Positions 51,998 to 62,123 of a stretch of 64,000 bases of DNA are shown here, piece after piece. The translations under genes and the position numbers were made by a program. The notes under the pieces are model-generated. The model was not told where the DNA came from and did not search any database. It was given only the letters and a program-made list of their open reading frames with translations. Every line of letters begins with the position of its first letter. The first letter of the stretch is position 1. Source of the stretch: Panagrolaimus kolymaensis (Eukaryota; Nematoda; Chromadorea; Rhabditida; Panagrolaimidae); contig JAJQJQ010000030.1 in assembly GCA_028622995.1 (NCBI GenBank), positions 1,240,001 to 1,304,000 of the forward strand. The letters are read 5' to 3'.

Positions 51998-53626
51998 ATG
52001 ACCGGAGAAGAACAAAAAGCTATTCCATCAGTAGGATCTACTGTTTGGCCTCCACAACCATATCAAGGAAATGTTAGATTTGAAGTGTGGGAAATGCAGC
52101 TAAACCTGTATATTCGATCTCGTGGATTGGTGTCGGACATCGACAAAGTGACATCGTTGTTACAACACATCGGTATTGAGAATTGCGAAAAGATCATCGA
52201 TTGGACTAGCGACGGGAAACCCGAAGCTATGAAATACGAAGAACTGATCAAACTTGTGAGAAGCAAGTTTACAAAGAAACCAAATCTTTTCTCTCTACGT
52301 ATGAAACTTTTCAATGAAAAACAACAGCCAGATCAAAATGTTCAAGATTACTTCTCTCATATGGCACAGCTACTTGGTCAATGTAAGATGCAAGACATGA
52401 CCGCAGAAGAACATGGAGTTTTTGCGATATTGCGTGGTTTGGAAAACGACAAACTTCGTGAGTACATGATGATGCCATCACATGATCTATCAACTATGGA
52501 TGGTGCAAGGAACATTGCGACCAGTTTTGAGCAAAGTCAAGAAGCTGCGAAAGAACTTAGAGGTGACGACGGAACGTCAAGACCCTTCAAAATAAACATC
52601 GTTGACAAAGTTAACAAATGTCGTGATTGTGGTGGAGCACCGCATCGATTCCAAGATCGTTGTCCAGCAAAGAATATGAGATGTTATCGTTGCAATGTAA
52701 TTGGACATTTTTCTCGTGTATGCCCACGTACAGGTTGTCGTGGAGGTAATAATTATAATGATTCACGTACAGGTTGTCGTGGTAGTAATTATGGTCGTCA
52801 TGGTAATGCTTCGCGTACAGGTCGTCGTGAAGATGGTTCATCTTCTAGGGAAGGTGATAAAGGATATGTACAACACGTATGCCAAGTAACATCAGGAGCT
52901 GATGCGAAGCAACGATACATTCCTCCAACGTTTATCGAATGTCAAATAAACAATCGTCGTGTAAGACTTCAGCATGATACTGGAGCGGCAGTAACTGTGG
53001 TCAATAAGAAGGTGTGGTGTGCTTTGGGAAAACCAAAGTTACGAGAAGCAGCTTTTGATCTAGCAAGTTATTTTGGTCGTAAAATTCCTATTCTCGGTGG
53101 ATGCACCGTTGATGTTAAAATCAAACATGAATCGAAGCCGCTGTATCTCACTGTTGTTAAACATGGATCAAACTTGCTTGGTAGAAACTGGATAAGTTTC
53201 TTGAACTTGTGTAAAGATGATGAAGTTCCACAACGAACGATGTATCTGAACAGAATCGAAGTCGTTCAACAGCGACAAAAGAAAGTCTTGAAGCTTGAAA
53301 AGCTGCATGAGGATCTTGTGCAAGAGAAACAAAAGCAAGTGAAAAAACTGCATCGTAATAAGCTTGATATACCTGGTGCGGGTGTTAAACAAAGTTTTTA
53401 TTTATGTAAGCGTCGGAGAAAGGAAAAGCAAAGTGAACAGCATAGTGATTGGGAAGCTCGAAAATTCGTAGGATACTACGATTGCTCAACCAAATATGAA
53501 GTCTGTAAAGCAAGACTTGGTGCAAGTCGAGCTACTTATCAAGGGTCAAAAGCTGATCAACGTATGAAAGAAGAGCCACCCGAAATGGACTATAGTTGTA
53601 AGGGGATTACAACTAAGGGAAGGTGA
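51998..53626 (+). CDS. Gag-protease polyprotein of the LTR element
   Basis: A single intact 542-codon ORF. Residues 1-190 form a capsid-like helical Gag region ('VWPPQPYQGNVRFEVWEMQL', 'KLFNEKQQPDQNVQDYFSHM'), typical of retrotransposon Gag. Two zinc knuckles follow: Cys208-x2-Cys-x4-His-x5-Cys and Cys229-x2-Cys-x4-His-x4-Cys. A linker repeats SRTGCRG-like units three times. An aspartic protease has the catalytic Asp-Thr-Gly at 327-329 and the family-like 'LLGRNWI' near 393. The last 130 residues are Lys/Gln-rich, predicted coiled-coil, with no reverse transcriptase or integrase motif. The stop TGA at 53624-53626 is formed by the first bases of the 3' LTR. The start is the first in-frame ATG, about 320 bases after the LTR. 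Confidence 0.93.
   Translation: MTGEEQKAIPSVGSTVWPPQPYQGNVRFEVWEMQLNLYIRSRGLVSDIDKVTSLLQHIGIENCEKIIDWTSDGKPEAMKYEELIKLVRSKFTKKPNLFSLRMKLFNEKQQPDQNVQDYFSHMAQLLGQCKMQDMTAEEHGVFAILRGLENDKLREYMMMPSHDLSTMDGARNIATSFEQSQEAAKELRGDDGTSRPFKINIVDKVNKCRDCGGAPHRFQDRCPAKNMRCYRCNVIGHFSRVCPRTGCRGGNNYNDSRTGCRGSNYGRHGNASRTGRREDGSSSREGDKGYVQHVCQVTSGADAKQRYIPPTFIECQINNRRVRLQHDTGAAVTVVNKKVWCALGKPKLREAAFDLASYFGRKIPILGGCTVDVKIKHESKPLYLTVVKHGSNLLGRNWISFLNLCKDDEVPQRTMYLNRIEVVQQRQKKVLKLEKLHEDLVQEKQKQVKKLHRNKLDIPGAGVKQSFYLCKRRRKEKQSEQHSDWEARKFVGYYDCSTKYEVCKARLGASRATYQGSKADQRMKEEPPEMDYSCKGITTKGR
53611..53623 (+). other. Polypurine tract of the retrotransposon
   Basis: AAGGGAAGG immediately precedes the 3' LTR, and a second purine-rich AAGGGGA lies about 22 bases upstream. 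This is the expected primer for plus-strand synthesis. It overlaps the last codons of the gag-protease ORF. Confidence 0.75.
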
Positions 53627-53840
53627 TGAAGCAAATTGCCGCAAAGTATGGCTTTATGGAACTAATGAAGAATAGCGAGAGCAGCGAAGCTCCAGCCTAA
53701 AAACTTTTGATTGCCTTTCACTTTAGCCACTTTCTTTATCTGTTACTTTTTACGCTTGTCTGTGTGTTTGTGCCAGCTGATAGCTGCTTAATAAATATTA
53801 TTGTTATTTATCATCGCCTAAACAAACCGCTGCCTTAGCA
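53624..53840 (+). repeat. 3' LTR (217 bp)
   Basis: Same length and, by eye, same sequence as the 5' LTR, including TG...CA ends and AATAAA. Followed by the target duplication AAACC at 53841-53845. Confidence 0.95.
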
Positions 53841-53845
53841 AAACC

Positions 53846-56242
53846 TTTTTCTCGAAAGATGTCAAAGTTTTTAAAATAAATTTAAAATTTAAATTATCAC
53901 TTTCTGTTTTTTTTTTGACGACGATGCATCCAAAAATAAATTTAAAAATTACAGTAATCATTTTTTGTTTTTGACTACAGAATTTTTATTTTATTTTGGT
54001 TTTAATCTTTTGCTTTTTTTGTGTTTTTTACTCCAAATAAATAAAATAGAAGAGCAAAAGACACGTGTACGTCAAAAAAAAAAAGATAAAATTAAAAGCT
54101 CCAGGGAAAAAAATCAGCATCGGCAAAATTAACCGATAATAATAACTTTAAAAGTTTAAACTTTGGAACCCATGAAATGCTTCTGCTGTTTGTTGTTGTG
54201 ATGCTACAGAGCTACAGAAAAAAAACACAAGGTTCCAGAAGAAAATGGTTTTTAAATTTTTGACGTCTATGGTTTTCACATGATAATGACACCCATGAGA
54301 GAATCCAAAAATCATTACGGTAAAAAAGTTTGACATGAGTTTTGGGAAGCAACAAAATTATGGCAAATGATTTAGAGAAAACATATACGATCATTTTGAG
54401 ATTTATTTTATTTTTCCTTCGCCTCAGCAATTATTATTAGTTTTTACAAGAAAAATCCTAAATCCCAAAGGTTTTTAAAATTCACGAATTTTCCAAAAAC
54501 AAAAAAGTAAATATAATATGATTTTTGAAGCTTTAAAAAAATACAGACTGATCAAACTAAATCCAATGCTGTAGTAGTTAGAAAATAAACGGTGGAAATT
54601 AAAATAATTAAATTAAAAAAAGCAGCCAAATTAAAAATTTGTTTTGTAATGAATAAAGAAAATTTAAAAAAGCAACAACAAGAATTTTTGAAGATTTTTT
54701 GTATATTTTTTTTATTATAGCAGTTACATGCCAAAGAAAATTCTCTGTAATTTCGTGAAACTAACAAAAACTTTGGTTTCACAAATGAAAAGAATTTCAT
54801 ATGGAATCGATTACCGTAAAATGTAAATGTTCAATTCAATCATTCTCCAATAAACCCAATTAATTATGACTTCATGGATGAATGAATAACCTTAATTTAT
54901 TAATTAAGAAAAAAATACTTTACTTTTTTTAAATCTAATTTTGGGTTTAATCGTAAAAAAATATATACTCATACTCGTTCATTAATTTTACCTACAAAGT
55001 TATTACGCAAATTTAATAATAATAATAATAAAAACAACCAAATTAGTATATGACTCAAAAAACCCCACCTGTCTAAAGTAAAAGTAAAAAACACGGAAGC
55101 AAAACACGGAAAGGAAATGGCACACACATGCACATACATATTTATTATGAATGATAAGTAAGTAAAAATGATGAGCAATTTCCACCGATTTAAATTAGTA
55201 AATAATAATTCATTAAATAACATTACCATTTTTTTAAATTTATTTTACTTCGTGCGCTACTTCTTCTGAGAAAAAAGTAAAAAAATATATCGTAATAAGG
55301 AGAGAAAAAAATATGACTCATTCAGAAGCAAAAGCCTTTAGACTAAAAATATGATATTTCAACCTCCTTCTTTCTTATTTTTCTAAATTACCCTTTTTTT
55401 AATATTTAAATATTATTAGTCATCATTCGAGCTCTCTCTCATGAGAATTATAACTTCCATGGCTGCTGCTGCTTCTTCTGCTGTGTAGCGACGACGAATG
55501 TTCTTTGAACTTTTCAAGAAAAAAACAAGAAGAATGAAATACCTTGTTTTGGGTACGCAGAGATATAAAAAAAAAGTAAATTAAAAATTTTAAATAAAGA
55601 GTAAAAGCAAAAAATGACAAAGTTAATTTTAGCCTTTTTTTAAATTAAAAAACTATGTATCCTAAAAATTCTAAGCGAAAAAATCTACGATATTTTACAA
55701 AATCAATCTTCCAAGTCCATTTGATATTATTGATTTCCATTCTGTAATAATTGACTTTTTCGCCATATAAAAAGCATAAGTTAAAGTCAATGGAATCGAC
55801 TATCATCAACTCTTTTTCATTCCGGCAAAGTTACTCGAAAAAGAATTCTCAAAATTAGTGAACACTTTCCCTATTTTTAATGTTCAAAATATTTGTATTT
55901 TCTCCTTTTCTTGGCAAAGATGTTCCTCGTTTTCTTATATCTAAAAATACAAAAGAAATACATTTTCAAAATTCAATTTTTGATAATTAACCCCTTCAAA
56001 AAATTTCTAATAACATGCATCAAAAAAGGGTTTTTAAAAATGCCGCAATCAAGAAAAAAGTCACGATAGCCTCAAAGAATCATTGCCACCTTTCTTCTCA
56101 TAATCTCGCAGAGAAACTTTGCAAGTGATTTAGGCCAACAAACACATCTTTGATAAACTTTTTTTTGTTGTTGCTCGAAAAAATCAATCATTCGTCGGTC
56201 GCAAAGCTTCTTTCAAATTGCAAGAAAATTATCAAATCCAAA
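53846..56242. other. Intergenic region right of the retrotransposon
   Basis: 2.4 kb of AT-rich DNA with no supportable gene. It contains (AAT)n near 55016-55031, TAC(C/G)GTA motifs at 54316 and 54812, and a less AT-rich patch around 55430-55560 with Ser-rich open frames but no recognisable protein. The right end should hold the promoter of the membrane-protein gene. Confidence 0.5.
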
Positions 56243-57671
56243 ATGTGTATTACTCAATCCAACAAATCCCATCGATATTCTTGTTTGGTAAGTGCTTTTT
56301 CATCTTTGATAATTGGACGTGTGTTTAACCAATGCTGCTTATTCATCTTTTTGTTGTTTTTTAGATAATTGAATATTCATCATTTTCGATATTTTTATTA
56401 TATCTTATTGGCGTCGGTCTTTTTTGTATTGACATCCTCCTTGCTGTTTATCGTGCTGAATTCAATGTGATTATCACTGAAATTAATAATGACTCAACAA
56501 CAACAACGACGAAAATAAATTGTATACTTTTGAATGATGAATTTGATATTAGAATTACCAAAGCTTTGATAGAATTGTCTGCTGTTTGCTTGGTATGTTT
56601 ATTTGTTGCTTTTTAATGCATTAACTTTCTGTTTTCTGCTGGATTCTAACTGAAACTACTTATAACTGCTAACAATATTCTGTTTTTAGGTTTACTTTTT
56701 ACTTTTCATTTCGCTGATCTTCTATGAATGGTTTCGATCTTCACATTGGGAATATCAAATTCGTCTTGGTTAGCAACTTTTACAACATCCAGAAACATAA
56801 TATATTTACTTTTCTATTTCAGATTCTGACAATCGTTTATCTGAATTGTTCAATTTTGTGTATGAAAATTATCCTCGAAGTCCACAAGATGTTGATAATG
56901 ATGCTGTTAATCCACACAAATGTTGTTACAAGCCTCGTTAGTTTCTGTTTCTCATTACCTTTTCATTCATCAAAACTTTTCATTTTTAGTCCTTCCTTCA
57001 CGTCATTGGCTTTTTCAATCTGATGCAAAACGAGCACCAAAAAGTGAATTTCCTCGTCTCACTATGATGTGGCTATGTACTTTGATTCAAATTGGAATAT
57101 TCTGTTTTGCTCGGTGCTTTTCAACTGGACAAATATCATATTCAAACTTTGAACTTATAGCTTATGTTTATGCAATCTTCAATTTGATCCTTTCCATCAT
57201 TTCATGGTTTGCAACTTTGATGAGTTCTGTAGCTGCATGGTGTTTAACAAGATTTTATTCATTTTTTGGTCAACAAATTTTTACTTTTCTCACTATCAAT
57301 CATCGACCATCAAATGTTAATTCATTTCTAACTTCAATAGGAAAAGATGGAATGGCATATTTGATAAGAATTGGTGATGTTTGTGGTACTTCCAAGATGC
57401 AGTTAGTTTTTTCTTTTTGTGTTTCATTATTTTCACTTGTTCTTTCTTTTTCAGATATCTTCTTATGATGATGTTCTATGAATTTTGTCGCTGCAACGAC
57501 ATTCAGATACCATTGAACGATTCATGGAACCATTTCGAGAATAGCTACTTTGAATACATTTCAACTGGAAAGAAAGCTGATTCGTCTCTCGTGGAATCTT
57601 TGCTGAATGCCTCAACTTATGAACATTTTGATAATGTGGAATGTGAAAATGTTAAAATTGTATCGCCATAA
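56243..57671 (+). CDS. Multi-pass membrane protein, unrecognised family
   Basis: Not recognised, but the model is sound: exons 56243-56287, 56365-56592, 56690-56768, 56823-56936, 56990-57401, 57455-57671 join in phase with good splice sites, giving 364 residues. Four hydrophobic segments are visible: about 21-45 ('IFLLYLIGVGLFCIDILLAV'), 83-110 ('LSAVCLVYFLLFISLIFY'), about 178-200 ('MMWLCTLIQIGIFCFARCF') and about 210-240 ('AYVYAIFNLILSIISWFA'). Between the second and third lies a polar loop with Pro/Asp-rich sequence ending in a Cys-Cys pair ('NPHKCCYKP'). After the fourth comes a long tail with 'NHRPSNVNSFLTSIGKDG' and a Cys-containing 'FYEFCRCND'. The topology resembles a four-pass protein of the nuclear-envelope, ER or plasma membrane, without a named match. 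A poly(A) signal is at 57882. SECp43 follows in the same direction. Confidence 0.82.
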
Positions 57672-58134
57672 TTATTTGTTATTATTTTTTTCTTCTTTTT
57701 TACTTATTGTTATTAGTTTTTTGCAAAGTTTTGTTTTGTATGTTTGTATTAAATTTTATAAAGTTAGCTTTCTTTCTCCACAAGATGATGATTATTTTAC
57801 CGTGGCAATGATTTTGGGTAGTTTAAGCTTGCTGTTTTATGTTGACTGATAACAAAGGTTTATAAAGTTGAGACCAAAAATAATAAAGAAAGTATGGTAA
57901 GTTTATCGCAGAAATTGTATTAACAAACCACTTAATTTCGCCTCCTATCACATCTATGGAATGAATACATAATACTTTTTTCCTTTCGAGAATTATTTGG
58001 CTATTTGGTTGTTCTTTCATTAATATTTTCCAACTATTTTTTGAGGTTGGCTTTTAATAAACAAAATTTTCTGCGCCAACTTTTTTGATTGATTTTTATC
58101 AAACAAGAATTTGTTATTTTATTAATCTTAAAAA
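57672..58134. other. Gap between membrane-protein gene and SECp43-like gene
   Basis: 463 bases of 3' UTR (AATAAA at 57882-57887) plus the short upstream region of the next gene. No coding sequence seen. The spacing is short enough that the downstream promoter must lie within the last 250 bases or so, or the two genes share a transcript. Confidence 0.5.
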
Positions 58135-60019
58135 ATGGATGACGAAGATTCAAATCATCAACCTTCCATCGATCATGATATTTCCGAAGAGGAAGGAAAT
58201 CCTGATGAATATTTAGACGATGAAATGGATGCAGCTGATGGTGATGATGAACCACCATCAAATTCAATTAAAGGAAGATCTTCGGGTGGTGATGATGAAC
58301 CTATGCCAACTTCATCTCAAGACGGAGACGAAGAAGGAGATGATACTCGTCAGGGAATGGATAATGACGACGACGATGACAACAACGATGATGATGAAAG
58401 TATTCCAGATAGGCCACCAAGCTCTAAATATGTGGAATATACTGGTGAAGGAAGTGAATCACCATCATTAAAAAATGAAAAGCATGAATCAACAACAACG
58501 GTTCCAAGTAGCACGACTATTACATTGCCATCTTCCGCTCCTCCACCACACCATCAACAACAATCAACTGGAGCGAAAATATGTCCCGTTGATTCCACTT
58601 TATGGATGAGTGATCTCAAAGAAGAATGGGATACCGAATTTATTAAAAAAGCTTTTGAATCATTTGGTTATATTCCCATCAATATCAAGCATATTACAGA
58701 AAGAGTTAAAGTAAGTAAATTTTTTGGAGAAAAATAATCCAATCATTGCTTCTTTAACTTTACGTTTGCTTTTTTTTATAGTTGAAACCATATGCATTTG
58801 TGGAATTTGAAACAGCAGAAATTGCAAAGAAAGCTATTCTGAAATGTAATGGTCGTTCAATTCCTGGTGATCCAGATAAACATAAATTTCGATTATCGTT
58901 TGCTAATCTTCCCAATCAAATGTAAGATCCTTTAAACTTTTTATGTATCTTCTAAACTTGCTTCTTTTATAGCATTAATGAATATATTGTTGCTGTTGGT
59001 AATCTTTCCAGCACTGTTGATGATGCGGCACTTTTCAAGGTTTGCATTCTTTCTCAAACCTTTTTGCTATAGCTAATTTTTGGTTTTTAAGTTATTTGGA
59101 ACAAAATATGTTTCATGTCGTGGAGCTAAAGTCCATGTAAATCCTGATGGAACACCCAAACGATCGGGAATTATTAAATTTTCAAATCAAACGGATCAAC
59201 AACTCGCTGTTATTGAAATGAATAAATATGAATTCAAAGGACGAGAAATTCGTCTTCGATTAGGCCCAACAAAACAAAGAGGTCCAAAAAATTTATTATC
59301 AACCCTTCAACCTCCAATGATGTTTCATCAACAACAACAACAAGGTGTTTATGGACAACAAGCAGCTACAGCAGGTTTTATGCCAGGTTTATTTCCACAA
59401 CCAGGACAACAATTTCCTAATATGAATCCTATGGTTTGTCGTCGTCGTCGTTTACGACTGCCTTTTTTTAAAGCTACAACAAATTTTTTTAGTTTGGAGT
59501 TACTTTACCTTATTCATCATCCCCTGTTGATGCATATCGTTTAAGAGAACATCGAAATCGAAGCCCTGATAGAGATCGACGAAGACGATCTCGTTCACGT
59601 GATGGTGGACGACATGATAAAGATCATCGTTACCATCGTGGACGAAGTGATCATCGTGAACGAGAACGTTCACCTGGACGAAGACGACGAAGTCGTTCAA
59701 GAGATCGTAAAAGAAGAGCAAAAGATTTGGATGATTATGTAACCTCTCAAAGAGGTAAAGAATTATTCATTCCAACTTATTTCCCATCGTATGTTCAAGG
59801 TTTGTTTCTTATTAGATAACAATTTTATAAATTCTTAATATTTTTTAAGATAACAAACCATGGGATGTCAATGAATATAATGAAGAATTTATAAATCAAA
59901 GTGAAGATTGCTTAACCGCATTGGAATCAAGCAAATGGTCAGATTTTTTCATTCCAACAACATGGAAACAAGAAGATATTATTAAACAATTATATCCCGA
60001 AGCTTTAGTTGATGCTTAA
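58135..60019 (+). CDS. SECp43/TRNAU1AP-like RNA-binding protein with two RRMs
   Basis: RNA-binding protein of the tRNA-selenocysteine-associated protein (SECp43) type. Exons 58135-58710, 58782-58921, 58973-59039, 59092-59433, 59493-59754, 59850-60019 join in phase, giving about 518 residues. Residues 1-150 are strongly acidic and disordered. RRM1 (about 156-237) has 'LWMSDLKEEWDTEF' and the RNP1 'KPYAFVEF'. RRM2 (about 243-325) has 'VAVGNLSSTVDDAALF' and the diagnostic 'SCRGAKV', then 'SGIIKFS'. A Gln/Gly/Pro linker and an Arg/Asp/Ser-rich stretch (about 395-455, with 'SPDRDRRRRSRSRDGGR') follow. The C-terminal 56 residues contain 'WKQEDIIKQLYPEALVDA'. Known SECp43 proteins are about 290 residues, so this one is much longer; the added RS-like part suggests a splicing or mRNA role and weakens the selenocysteine inference. 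A poly(A) signal is at 60111. Confidence 0.85.
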
Positions 60020-61050
60020 ATTTTTTTTTGTTAAATTTATTTATTTTGTATTTGGTTGTTTGTATTTTTTTGATTACTTTTCTTTAGTTGTTTTTTGCAA
60101 AAAGTTTGAAAATAAATGTAAAAATGCAAGAAAAAAAGTTTTTGTGTGTTTATTTGGGAGCTGTATTTCAGGTTAATTTATCTTTGGTCTTTTTTAAAAG
60201 ATTCAATTAACCGTAAAAATAATAAATTGATTAAAATCAAAGATTGCTGAAACATTCATTTGTTACAACAAGATTATAGTTTGTAGGGCCAACATTCTTA
60301 TTGCCTTATTTGTACCTACAACTTTGGAGAAAGAAGAAGAGAAATAAATCGTTATGCAACTTGTAGGTAGGCGGTGTTGTTGTGGTTGGTTGATGTCCTT
60401 TTTTTGGGCTTTTCTCGTTTCTTCTTTTTTTGCGTTTTTTTACTCTTTATTTCTGCAAGTGGAAAAAAAGTAAGAAACTTAGTCGTCTCATAATAAAAAA
60501 TTCCATGTCCGATTATAATATTTATTTTTTGTTCTTCAATGCAGCTCTTTTACTTACTTCTTTGCATCTCAAAAAAAAAACTCCTTAGTTTTATTCGTTT
60601 CTTCGCTGCCTTCAATTGCTTCTTTTTTTTCTTCGTCTTTTCGAAAAGAGAGCCGCCACGCTACCGCCGCTTTTCATTCAAAGATTTCAGCCTATGGCTG
60701 GCGCCGCCGCCATCATCATTCACAAGTCTCAATTATTTATTTTTTCTCCTCGACCAAACATTTTTTGTTGTTTTGTTTTTTAAGGCTACTATTATCTCAA
60801 TGGTTTTCTTTTTCTTACGGATAAAATGTAGCCAATTTTTGTGATTATTTATTTCGATAAAGAAACAATAAAAAGTGGCGTGGCGATTATCAAAAATTTT
60901 TTTTTCTTTCATCTGCAACGTTCACTTTTTTTTGTCGACGACGACGACCTTGGTTCTTGGTTTTGCCCATTTTCTTTTTCCTGTTGTTTTTTTGTTTCAT
61001 ATTGAAACTTTCAATTCTTTTTTTAGTCATCCCAAATATTTTCTCGAATT
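60020..61050. other. Intergenic region before QDPR
   Basis: The left end is the 3' UTR of the SECp43-like gene. A GC-richer patch around 60650-60715 contains Arg/Pro-coding open frame but no recognisable protein; it may be promoter or upstream transcript sequence for QDPR. A TTTTTTTAG acceptor ends at 61026, 24 bases before the QDPR ATG. Confidence 0.5.
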
Positions 61051-62123
61051 ATGTCTTCTGGACGCGTGTTAATTTATGGAGGTAAAGGAGCTCTTGGTTC
61101 AGCTGTGCTTGATCATTTCAAATCTAAAGGATTTGTAAGTTTATAAACACCATCGAAAAAACTAGAAATAATTAATTAATATTTACCATGGCTTTTTTTT
61201 TTAGTGGACATTAAATATTGATTTAAGCAAAAATGATTCAGCTGATGCTAATATTGTTGTTGATCCCACTGCTTGCTGGATTACTCAAGAAGCAAACGTT
61301 TTAAAAGAGTGAGTAAATTAATTCTAAATTTTTGTGGGAATTTTAAATTATGGCTTTGGGAAAAAATGATTATTCTCTAAGTTTTTTTTGAATCTTTCAA
61401 TGCCCAAATTTACTTTTAAACTTGCCTACAATCTAGTTTTCATATTTATTGATCACAAAAAAAATATTTGCTTTTTTTGTAGCATCGATGTTGCTTATCA
61501 GCTTTGAACTTTTTCACAAATAATCAAAGTTCTTATTTCCCAATAAAAAAAAACTAGACTCTATTGTATTTTTTTTTACTTAGTCCATATTTTTTTTAAG
61601 AGTTGAATCCATTCTTTCTGGAAATAAATTGGATGGAATTTTTTGTGTTGCTGGTGGATGGGCTGGTGGAAGTGCTTCGTCGGATGATTTTATCAAACAT
61701 GCCGATTTAATGTGGAAGCAATCAGTTTGGTCTTCAGCTATTTCAGCCCGAGTTGGATCTAAATATTTAACTGACGGTGGTTTAATTCAATTAACCGGTG
61801 CTGCACCTGCATTGGATGGAACTCCATCAATGATAGGTTATGGAATGGCTAAAGCTGCAGTTCATCAACTTGTTAAATCCCTTGCTGCTCCTAAATCTGG
61901 TTTACCCGAAAGTTCCACAATTTTAGCTATTCTTCCAATAACTTTGGATACACCTATGAATCGAAAATGGATGTCAAAAGCAGATTTTTCAACTTGGACT
62001 CCATTAAGTTTTATTGCAGAAACCCTTCATAAATGGATCACTCAACCTAATGAACGACCAGAATCAGGAGCATTATTAAAACTTACAACCCTTGGAGGAC
62101 AAACAAATATTTCTAAATATTAA
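61051..62123 (+). CDS. QDPR: Dihydropteridine reductase
   Basis: NADH-dependent cytosolic enzyme that regenerates tetrahydrobiopterin from quinonoid dihydrobiopterin for aromatic amino acid hydroxylases. Exons 61051-61134, 61205-61308 and 61601-62123 join in phase, giving 236 residues, close to the usual 240-245. It is a short-chain dehydrogenase/reductase: the N-terminal nucleotide-binding loop 'VLIYGGKGALGSAVLDHF' is seen, then 'NIDLSKND' after the second strand, the family-typical 'VAGGWAGGSASSDDF', and the catalytic Tyr-x3-Lys in 'GYGMAKAAVHQL' (Tyr and Lys four residues apart, about 149-153). The C-terminus 'GALLKLTTLGGQT' also fits QDPR. The start is the first ATG after the acceptor at 61026. 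A poly(A) signal AATAAA is at 62188-62193. Confidence 0.97.

Larger units (their letters stand above)
51459..53840 (+). mobile_element. Non-autonomous LTR retrotransposon (gag-protease only, Ty3/Gypsy-like)
   Basis: A complete 2382-bp element. Both 217-bp LTRs (51459-51675, 53624-53840) begin TG and end CA and read as identical by eye. The 5-bp target duplication AAACC lies at 51454-51458 and 53841-53845. A primer-binding site follows the left LTR and a purine tract precedes the right one. The inside carries one ORF with Gag, two zinc knuckles and an aspartic protease. No reverse transcriptase, RNase H or integrase sequence is present, so replication must depend on enzymes from a related element. 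The knuckle and protease motifs resemble Ty3/Gypsy elements common in invertebrates. Identical LTRs indicate a recent insertion. Confidence 0.93.

Noticed and set aside
52611..52889. His/Tyr/Asp-rich minus frame and Val/Met-rich plus frame
   Set aside because: Shadows of the gag-protease ORF over its repeated Arg/Gly linker.
59500..59721. His/Asp/Val-rich minus-strand frame
   Set aside because: Antisense shadow of the Arg/Asp/Ser-rich exon of the SECp43-like gene.
60539..60844. 101-codon + frame before QDPR
   Set aside because: Mostly Phe/Leu runs apart from a short Arg/Pro stretch; better explained as promoter or 5' transcribed sequence.
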